A DNA stretch of 64,000 nt from Anniella stebbinsi (taxonomy: Eukaryota; Chordata; Lepidosauria; Squamata; Anniellidae), in assembly GCA_029215795.1 (NCBI GenBank), contig JARDYH010000002.1, positions 62,535,001-62,599,000 on the forward strand. Direction: 5' to 3'. Below, piece after piece: positions 55,845 to 64,000 of the stretch. Each line of letters starts with the position of its first letter. Positions within the stretch are counted from its first letter, which is position 1. The position numbers were made by a program, and so were the translations under genes. The notes beneath the pieces were generated by a model, which was not told where the DNA came from, searched no databases, and was given only the letters and a program-made list of their open reading frames with translations.

Positions 55845-56271
55845 CTTTGGAGACATTCAGTTGAGAGTTCTGTGTCACAGAGGTCAAGAAATATCAATTC
55901 CATGTGTTTCAAGGGTCATATCCTAGCTTGGTTTCTCAGTATTTGCTGTGCACATAGTTGTTGCCCTGTTGTTGTGCATTACCACCCAACTCCCCTGTGC
56001 AGAACAACTGGACAAGTCTGAAATGGGAAGCCATTAGGGCCAGCAGTCGCTCTATACTCAGCAGGTGTTGGCTTTTTCTGATCACCCCTGGTGCTGTGCT
56101 ATTGTCCACCAGGGGCAAAAGAATTTAGGCTACGTTGGCGTCCAGGAAGTGATACTGTATTAGTTGCTTCATCTTAGCAAAGCTAGAAAAAGGGAAACCC
56201 CACAAGAGATGCAAAAAAAAAAAAAAGCTTTACATTTTTGCATAACGAAAGACCCTTTCTCTAATTTCATA
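55845..56271. other. Unassigned intergenic DNA
   Basis: Nothing recognised apart from an A-run at 56213-56225. Confidence 0.35.
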
Positions 56272-56506
56272 GGCCCCATTCAGAAGACACCTTAAACCAT
56301 GGCTGTAACCATTGTGGTTAAACCAGAAAACTGGGCTGCGTTCAGAAGACACTTTAAACCATGTCTTTAACCACAGTGACTAAGGCAAAAAACCTTATTC
56401 ACCGTGGTTAAAGACATGGTTTAAGGTGTCTTCTGAACACGGCCTGACTTTCTGGCTTAACCACCATGGTTAAAGCTGTGGTTTAAGGTGTCTTCTAAAT
56501 GGGGCC
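56272..56506. mobile_element. Nested palindromic foldback element, 235 bp
   Basis: Outer termini GGCCCCATTCAGAAGACACC and GGTGTCTTCTAAATGGGGCC are inverted complements. Inside, 'ttcagaagacactttaaacc' pairs with 'ggtttaaggtgtcttctgaa', and 'taaccatggtt'-like words recur throughout. Two copies of one palindrome arm are nested on each side. No target-site duplication seen. Confidence 0.75.
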
Positions 56507-56509
56507 ACT

Positions 56510-58435
56510 GTGTCTCTCTTAGGTTTTAATAGGACAATTTTTTAAAAAAAATACAGCAAATTACAAACATGGATACTGATGGTTAAATAATATGGACTGT
56601 TATCTCTGTTATCATATCTTCCTATAAGCAAATACTTTTTTGTATTGGCCCTTATTAATGGAGGCGCAGCCGTGCCTCCATTGTTAAGGACCATCAGTAA
56701 AAAACACATTCCACCATGTTAAAGTGATAATTGGGGGAGAGGGGTCATTCTAACAGCCATAAAATTGAAAATGTTTCACCAACCTTTCTGAAATTTACAG
56801 GTGCCAGAAAGAAATGTTTGTTTTACATTACCTGAAAATTTCAAGAAGATTGGTGAAAGATTGAGGGAAGGAGAGTAGTTTAAGGTAGAAAAGGAACACA
56901 AACCTGTCTCCCTGCTTTTGTCAAATGATCTTGGGTTTGCGAGTTTTGTGCTCATGATTTCCATAATTTCTAGAGCCTTATTAATTAATCCAGTGGTGGG
57001 GTGTTCTTCCTCCTTCACTGTAGTTGGTGGAAAGCTTTTCTTTTTAAAAAAAATCCCTTTGGTTGACTATTAAGGACTATTTTTACCTCTCATTCAAGTC
57101 AATGAGGAGGCCATCTTCTCTCATAGCGCGAGGCATGCTCAGTAGCATCGCTCTCACCCTACTACCTGCCTTAGAATGTTGGGGGTGGGTGGGTGAAATG
57201 GCTGCTGCCTCTAGCAAAGACCTTTTGAGTGAAGAAGAAGAGTTTCTCTTTTCTCTTCTGGAACATGCTTTCCTTTGGCTCGGAGAGTAATTTGGGCTAT
57301 CTTCATAAGGCCAGTTTGCTCTTTTGCTCACTGGTGAAGCAGGGTGTGGTTCCTTTGGATCCATGATAACTTGATCTTCAGATCTCTCCTGGGAATAGGT
57401 GGCTATACATCCCTTTCTATCCCCCCACCCCAAACACACACAATGTGCTCCTTCCCTCTTTTCTAAGAGTTTGGTCCATGCTGCTATAAAGTTGAAAGCT
57501 TCAAACACTTCATTTAATTAGTTTGGGCCGGTGTTAAGTTTTAAGTACAATGTTGAAATCTTTCAAAGTGCTTCTGGGCCTACAATATTGGTTTCGGCCT
57601 AGTCACCCTGTTTTTCTAATAAGGTTTAGAAACAGTTAAACTGTCATGTATTTTGCATAGTGTACACATGCATTTTCTTTGTAATCCTTGCAGTCTACAC
57701 TGGGTAATTAAACTTAAGATATAAAAGGGGTATTCACTGTTTTCATGCTTATGTTATAAAATCTATTTTCAACAGGCCTAGTAACTTCAAGAGTAACAGA
57801 GTTGGGGGAAATCCTCAATCTCTTTGCTATCAGAGGCACTGAGTAAGGGACCCCTGGAGATAATTTAGACTGACTCCAACCACATAACAGTCAGTCAGTC
57901 AGTAAATTTTATTGTATATAGCCACCAGCCATTTATATACTTCTCATATACATGAAATTACATCCCTAGAGTCAACCACATAACATTATTCCCCCTTCTG
58001 AAGAGATCTGGACCACAGACTATTAAAGACAAACAAAGTAGCAGGTCACAATAACAGTTCTCATGTGGCCATTTGCCTTATGAGGCAGGTGCTCTGTGGG
58101 CTACCAAATGGAAGGACTAACAGGCCATAAAGTTGCCTGGCTGGGTCTGTCAGAAATCCAGCCTCAACACTCCTGGAAGGTCCATGTTCTATAGCACCTG
58201 CTGTCAGATGAACTTGAGGGAATCCTACCCTCCACCCCTGGGTTTCATTTACTGGCTTCCCCTGGCTGGGCCTTGCAGGAAACTATAGGGATAGACAGAG
58301 CAGGCATTCATAGAACACATAGAATGCTGAGACTGGCAAATCTAAAAGCAAGTGTGTTGCTTTTCAAGAACCAAGGAAATTCAATGGGTCTTACTTTTGA
58401 GTAAATATCTAGGGATGGAAATGCAGCCTGTGCAA
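56510..58435. other. Unassigned intergenic DNA
   Basis: No gene. Contains a 26-bp hairpin 'aatggaggcgcagccgtgcctccatt' at 56659-56684, (CAGT)n with 'aaattttattgtata' near 57890-57915 (possibly an inverted LINE end) and a short dispersed repeat at 58376-58432 ('attcaatgggtcttacttttgagtaa'). Confidence 0.4.
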
Positions 58436-58443
58436 GAATTGAG

Positions 58444-59045
58444 TAGGGTGACCATATTTGGGAAACCAAAAAAGAGGACACCTAGTGGGGGGCAGGAAAA
58501 TGGCTTTCTGGGGCCACCTTAAGGTCCCCAATTGGAGTGTAGGAGGGGAAAGCATGTCATTCTCACCCCACTCCACTGCTCCAATCAGGCCCTTTTCTGT
58601 AATGTCTGGGAATGACACGTTTTTCCCTTTTAAGGCCTTGATAGGAGCAGTGGGAGAGAATGACACACCTCCAGAAAGCATGTCATTCCCCCCTGCCATG
58701 CTAATGGTGGCCTTAAAAGGGAAAGTATGTAATTCCAGGTCATTATAGACTATTGCATAAAATCCCCCGACACCCAGGATAGGACAAAAACCAGGAAAAA
58801 TCTGGGGAAATCCTGACAGTTTTTATTTTTATTTATTATTGCATTTATATCCTGCCTTTTTTCCTCCAAGAAACCCAAGGTGGCATACATAATCCTCCTC
58901 CTGTCCATTTTATCCTCACAACACAACTGCGACTGGCCCAAAGTCACCCAATGGGTTTCCATGGCTGAGTGGGGAGTAGAACCCGGATCTCCCAGCTTCC
59001 AGTCCAACACTTTAGCCACTATGCCACACACTAGTGGTCACCCTA
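58444..59045. mobile_element. hAT-type element (TAGGGTGACCA) carrying an inverted SINE
   Basis: TAGGGTGACCA at the left and TGGTCACCCTA at the right, flanked by a perfect 8-bp target-site duplication GAATTGAG (58436-58443 and 59046-59053). The inner left part has short repeats such as 'gcatgtcattc' and 'aaggccttgata/aaggtggcc'. Removing the SINE leaves about 380 bp. No transposase. Confidence 0.88.
58815..59033 (-). mobile_element. tRNA-derived SINE, inverted
   Basis: Reverse complement of the SINE at 21981-22222: B-box-like GGTTCTACTCC, 'gggtgactttgggccagtcgc', 'ataaaatggacaggaggagg' and an A/T-rich tail at the 58815 side. It inserted into the hAT element, so it is younger than it. Confidence 0.8.
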
Positions 59046-59580
59046 GAATTGAGCCATGCCAAGTTGGAAGCAGATCGGTTCGTGCCTTGATTTTTAGGAT
59101 ATTTTTTTTTTCTTTAAATATTTTCCTAAAATTCAAGGCATGAACCAATCTACTTCCAACTTGGCATGGCTAAAGCCTTACTTGAAGAGGTACCATGGTG
59201 TCAAGTTTCATCTCTTCATCTTTAATGTCTTTTTTTTTTAATGTACTGCTCAAGGCCCTAAACCCCAAAGAGTATTGTGTTTGAAGTTTAAAAAATTCCT
59301 AAAACTCAAGGCATAAACAGATCTGCTTCCAACTTGGCATGGCTAAATCCCTACTTCAGAGCTACCATGGTGCCAAGTTTCAACTCTTTCTCTTTAATTT
59401 CATTTTTTAAACTTGTACTGTTCAAGGTCCTAGACCCCAAAGAGATTTCTGTTTGAACTTTTAAAAAATCCTAAAAATCAAGGCATGAACAGATCTGCTT
59501 CAAACTTGACATAGCTATATCCCTACTTAAAAGCTACCATGATGCCAGATTTCATCTCTTTATCTTTAAAAATGAGGGAG
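59046..59580. repeat. Tandem array of about 174-bp units with an inverted leading piece
   Basis: 'ttcctaaaa.tcaaggcat.aac' starts units near 59122, 59295 and 59468. Each unit continues 'cttccaacttggcatggcta', 'gctaccatggtgccaagtttca' and 'aaggtcctagaccccaaagag'. In front, 59048-59103 is the inverted complement of the unit start ('gccatgccaagttggaagcagat'), so a hairpin opens the array. The hAT at 58444 landed just before it. Confidence 0.85.
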
Positions 59581-61011
59581 ATGCAAGCATTTTGGTTGAT
59601 TTATTCATTTTAAAAGTGAGTTCAACACATAACACTAGCTTTGATTTTATATTGGATGTCAAGATGGTGTAACATCCTGGCTGATGCTGGATTGGTTGTC
59701 AACTGTATAATATCCAGTCATCCATTACACAAAGCCATGAAATTAATTAAACAAAAAAACCTATGGTTTACAAAACCCGTAGCCTTAACTCCCAATTTCC
59801 CTGCTTTTTGGTGCTTGGTTGGAAACTGTAGAGCCTTAGCATTGTTTTTGTAAACCGTAGGTTTTTTGTTCAATGAATATATATTCTCATACAGCCATAA
59901 CATTTCTGTGTCCCTTTTTATAGGCCACACTGTTCTGCACAAATTTCATCTCTCCTGAGGAGCAAAATTAGAAAATAGGGTCTTACTTTACTGTATTCAG
60001 AATGCCCACCAGCTATGGCACGGTGTTAAAAAATACATAGTGTACTGCAGTGTAGTTTCCTAAATCAATTGGTCATGTCTTTCTTTGTATTCATAAGTGA
60101 TTTATCTCATTCTGTACTCCCTTTTCAGGCACTCAAGACTCTTGGGGAATAAACTGAAAGAATACACATATTTTCCAATTAAAATCCCCCATCAGATCAT
60201 TACCATTTATATTCATTAAAACTTGAAATTAATCTTACAGGAATGTGCCTAGGGACATTTTGAAAACTTTTGGACATTTTATCTTTTAGTCACTAATTTA
60301 GATTTTGGTAGCAATAGCCAAGGGCTCTTGTTCACACATCTTCTCTCTTGTCTATCCTAGAAGTTGAGGCAGCTCAGTACCATCCAGAGAACACTGAGCA
60401 CCTTGCCAGAATGCAATCACTGCACTAAATCAGCATCTGAATTAATTTACTCACAGTGGATTTGTAAAAGTATCATTCTGACTATAAATGATGTGATTTA
60501 CATCACAACTGTACTGCAGGATGCTGAATGCTTCCAGTGAATGAGAATAAGCATGTTGCCCAAAGCAAAATTTGGATTTCACAATGGATGAAAAATGCTT
60601 ATTTACTTGTCTCCAGACTATACATATTGCAGTATTTATTCTCACTGGTCAACTCTCCTCTTGTGAGTTAAGTCGTGGATCAGTAACTTGTTAAAGAACA
60701 GAAAGCAGAGAGTATAAGTAAATGGTACATGGTAAAAAAGAAGACAATAATGGTAAATTCTTCCAATGGAAGGATGTAAATGGTGGGGTCCCACCAATAA
60801 GACCAATGCTTTATAACTTCTTCAAGGTATGAGCAGTGAGGTTGGCAAGGTAAGGTGAAGAGCTCCAAAAGGATATCTTCAAACTCAGAGAATGCATTTC
60901 AATGGGTAGTAACTGATGGGATTCCTATGCTCATACCGGTTGTGTTGTATCAGTAGGAGTGACCGCTTGCACAGTAGGGATTTAGTGCTTTGTAAAACAA
61001 GCCCAGCAATG
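59581..61011. other. Unassigned intergenic DNA
   Basis: AT-rich. An inverted pair around 59750-59870 ('aaaaaacctatggtttacaaa' and 'tttgtaaaccgtaggtttttt') makes a loose hairpin. No gene. Confidence 0.4.
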
Positions 61012-61227
61012 GTTGTTTCTAGGGATGTGCAGCGGATCCGATCCGATCGACGATCCGAATCCGATCTGCCCAAAAATCGGATAAAAACAATCTGATCCAA
61101 TCTGATCCATCAACCATCTGATCTGATCCGATCCAATCCAAAGGGACCTGATCCGGATCAAAATAATCGGAAAATCGGATGCCATTTTGAATGCTTTTCC
61201 CCATAGCCTAGTATTGTGTTACAAAAA

Positions 61228-61790
61228 TGCATATAACTTTTTCATTTTTAAAGACAGAAGGATGAAACTTGGGCACTTTGTAGATGGGTTAGGGGTAGTT
61301 ATCTGTGAGAAATTTCAGAAAGATTGGTGCAGGCATTTTGTGGCAATTAATTTTCTAATAAAGAACCAGGAATGCCTATAACTTTTTTATTTTTAAAGTC
61401 CCACACATGAAACTTTGCCACATTGTAGGTGGTACATTGGGACCCATGTGTGCGAAATTTCAGAAACATAGATGCTTGCTTTATGTGGCAATTAATTTTA
61501 GAAAAATGGGTGCAGTGGGGTAAATACAGTTATGCCTTAAACTTTTTTATTATTAAAGATACAAGCAGGTATGCTTCTGAAATTTCTCCACATTAGACAT
61601 ACCACTTTGGTTCACATGTGTGATAAATTTCAGAAGCATAGCTTCAAGCATGTAGTGGCAAGGTATTTTTGAAAAATGAGGAAGGGAACGCCTATAACTT
61701 CTTTATTTTAAAAGTTAGAAGTCTGAAAGTTGCTCACTTTGTAGATGGGTTAGGGGTAGTTATCTGTCAGAAATTCAGAAAGATAGGTCC
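61228..61790. repeat. Four tandem units of about 145-160 bp in copy E
   Basis: Units begin near 61228, 61373, 61533 and 61690 with 'gcctataacttttttatttttaaag' variants and contain 'gtgtgaaatttcagaaa.atag' and 'tagtggcaattaatttt'. Units 1 and 4 share 'cactttgtagatgggttagg' exactly. Confidence 0.8.
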
Positions 61791-61985
61791 AGGCATTTGG
61801 TGGCTATGAATTTTTTAGATTAAAAGTTACAACAACACGGAGTTTTGACAGATAAAAGAGGGAGGGGGAGGCGGGGGAGCAGGGTGCAATTGACAGCCCA
61901 ACCCTCTGTGGAAAAACTTTTGTAACTTTTAATCTAAGAAATTCATAGCCACCAAATGCCTGGATCTAACTTTCTGAAATTTCTG
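61768..61985. repeat. 64-bp near-perfect inverted repeat at the array end
   Basis: 61768-61831 and 61921-61985 are inverted complements with a few differences, including 'aggcatttggtggctatgaa' against 'ttcatagccaccaaatgcct'. The 89-bp loop is G-rich in the middle ('gggagggggaggcgggggag'). The last array unit thus has an inverted twin. Confidence 0.85.
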
Positions 61986-62154
61986 ATCAGATCCACCCAA
62001 CCTCTGATCTGATCCAATCCGGTCCACCAGGTCCGATCCTGATCCGCGATCCGATCCGGGGGGTCAGTGCACATCCCTAGTTGTTTCCCTTTTGTGAGCT
62101 CCACTGGCCTGCCCCATTCTGGAAACGAATGTTACCATTACACAAGCAATCACT

Positions 62155-62510
62155 TCCACTGGTGCACAGACGCAATAGGATACTGCTCAATGTAAACAAG
62201 GGTAAAGTGATGTATTTTTGGGCAAAACAAATCCCAACTTCATATATGTGCTGATGGAATCTGAGGTAGCAGTGACTGAACACGCAAGAGATCTTGGGTT
62301 GTGGTGAATAGCTCAATGGCAATGTTGACACAGAAAATTCACTGCTGTTAAAAAAAAGGCAAATTCCATGTTCGGCAAAATTAGAAAAGGAATCAAAAAT
62401 AAAATTGCCATATCGTATTGCTCTTATACAAATGTATTGTGTGACCCCACTTGGAATATTGTGTACAGTTCTGGTTTAGGGTAAAGAGCTAATGAAATGT
62501 TTACAGTGAT
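62155..62510 (+). mobile_element. CR1-type LINE RT C-terminal fragment
   Basis: Decayed coding text: 'VNKGKVMYF' (about 62190), '..TQEILGCG' (about 62285), then 'caaattccatgttcggcaaaattagaaaagg' and a stretch translating near 'NVLCDPTWNIVYSSG', with 'VRPHLEYCVQFW'-like codons around 62438-62480. This follows the order of the C-terminal part of CR1-group RTs. It is short and full of shifts. Confidence 0.55.
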
Positions 62511-62514
62511 TAAG

Positions 62515-64000
62515 TTGCTTTTTAACTAATTAACATCATTTTGTTATGAAGTATGTAGTACTTTCCAAAGTAAGATGGTGCAGGAAAGATGTCCATATGT
62601 ATTTGCTTCGTAGATTCTTGACTAAGGCTCCCCAAATTTAAGAGACACATATAGTGGTGTTGGTGTTGGTAGTGATGGAGAAATCCTTTGAACGAAGTTT
62701 ATCTGCCCCGTATCCTCTGTCTACCCAAAGAAAGGCTTGGCAGAGGGAGATTCCCAAGCATGTATCAGGTCCTTATCTTCTGTTGCACCCAAACAATTCT
62801 TGATTGGGGTCACTGTGTTATTTACTTTCTGGCATGGTGGGACATTTCCAAAGCATAGCAAAATAAGGATGGATGAGCAAAAAGGTTACATTATGAATAG
62901 GCTCCAGGTTCACTACCCAGCAGAAGAGGTTCTGGGAAATGGCCCTGTTGAAGCAGTCAACAGCAGCATGGCAATAAATAATATGATGACAATGAGACAC
63001 AGGCCCATGAATATTTTATGTAACTAGTAGATTATCTTTTAGAATCACTCACAGAATTAGCAGAATCAACTGCAGCATTTATATCCATTGTGCTAATTGT
63101 AGTGCTGCCAAAATCTGTGGTATTCAAAAATAAAACACTTATAATGTGTTTCTGTACTGTAAAGATATAACAACCATTAACAAGAACTGGCACATAGGAT
63201 TGGAAGCATTACTTGCGATAGAGAACCAGACTGGCATATTTGCCAAGATGCAAGAGAGAACAACAAATGAGCAAAGCAAAATGGCAAATTTGGATGTTTG
63301 CACTGCCTATTCATAAGTCGTTTGGATCATTTATTCAAGTTCTGAAGACAGTTGGGATCTTTATTTTACAAATGTTTTGAGAAATGCCTAGAGTCAAGTA
63401 TGCTATTAGGAAGGGAAGGCAAAAGCAAAGGTAATTTCCAAAGTATATTTAAGCCATTTATCAAAATTAAGCTTCATGAATAACTCACATCAAGCTAACA
63501 GAAAGTGGAAAATACATTTTAGCATCATCCCTTTTTTCAATTTCCAAGTCAAATGCATAGGGGGGAAATGTAAAACATATCTTAGATGCATTTGAAATAT
63601 AACATAAAATTACTGTAGGCAGCCAGTGTATACTTATAATTCTAAAGCATCAGATTATAACAGTGAATCCATCAGGTTTCTAAGCATATGAATAATTCTG
63701 CCCTATATTTTGCATTTCTTGAACATTTTCTGTTATATTGACAGAATGCACACTAAGAAACTAGAAATTATGAAGCCTTCATTAACTGCATGATGAAAAA
63801 CTGAACCTGCCCCACCTATTAAAATGTGTTTTCTGTATTGCTTATTACTCTTTTAATAAATAACTAGCTAATATACATGGCATTGCTCAGCCCCCCCTAA
63901 GATATACATCTGCGAAGTAATCATCTTAAAATAAGAGGGCGGTGCTAGGCCTGTGAGTTAACTTTTAAACAAAATCAATTCATTTCTTTTTTTCCCCTCT
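62515..64000. other. Unassigned intergenic DNA
   Basis: AT-rich with no gene, RNA or confident mobile element. The region continues past the window. Confidence 0.35.

Larger units (their letters stand above)
61020..62079. mobile_element. hAT-type element of the GATC-rich family with AT-rich interior, copy E
   Basis: Left terminus TAGGGATGTGCAGCGG, right GTGCACATCCCTA, perfect 8-bp target-site duplication GTTGTTTC (61012-61019 and 62080-62087). Subterminal GATCCGATC-type words are as in copies A-D. Unlike those, the interior is AT-rich: four units of about 150 bp (61228-61790) and a 64-bp inverted repeat. It shares ends but not cargo with the GC-rich copies. Confidence 0.88.

Overview
This is an intergenic or intronic window of a vertebrate nuclear genome, most likely a squamate reptile (lizard or snake). 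The case rests on the repeat community. Three L1 LINEs, several L2-type and CR1-type LINE pieces, two Ngaro-type tyrosine-recombinase retrotransposons, a tRNA-derived SINE with an L2-like tail and many short hAT-type nonautonomous DNA transposons sit in an AT-rich background with microsatellites. I recognise no host protein-coding gene and no tRNA, rRNA or other RNA gene. Almost every recognisable coding stretch belongs to a transposable element, and all are broken.

Layout. 0-5 kb: CR1/L3-like fragments, two 5'-truncated L1 insertions (421-1903 and 3658-4102, each with a target-site duplication, TSD) and a small inverted-repeat element. 5.9-11.9 kb: Ngaro-1, with a TATA box inside a palindrome, then gag-like, reverse transcriptase (RT)/RNase H, tyrosine recombinase and SGNH hydrolase regions, all + strand. 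12-21 kb: small foldback elements and two GC-rich hAT elements (14871-16441 and 20057-21131). 22-33 kb: SINE, L2 and CR1 LINEs on both strands, a palindromic hAT element inside an L2, and a third GC-rich hAT copy (32828-33558). 35.76-43.10 kb: a full-length L1 with a 17-bp TSD, split by a fourth GC-rich hAT copy (40678-42374). 46.7-53.2 kb: Ngaro-2, GC-richer and independently decayed. 53-62 kb: short hAT elements, foldback elements, degenerate tandem arrays and a fifth member of the hAT family (61020-62079) with a different, AT-rich interior. The rest is unassigned intergenic DNA.

The most unusual content is the GC-rich hAT family. Five insertions share the terminus TAGGGRTGTGCA, and each has a perfect 8-bp TSD. 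Four carry a long palindromic module around a TGATGACATCA-like core, in 4, 2, 1 and 3 copies, bordered by consensus splice-donor-like AGGTAAG motifs in both orientations. The fifth replaces this module with an array of about 150 bp units plus an inverted copy of the last unit. The two Ngaro elements allow a residue-by-residue comparison. Ngaro-1 keeps the RT YLDD and most recombinase signatures. Ngaro-2 has lost the RT catalytic aspartate, has YLDE in place of YLDD, and has His where the recombinase nucleophile Tyr should be.

Limits: family names come from motif recognition without database search. Element edges are exact only where a TSD or terminal repeat is stated.
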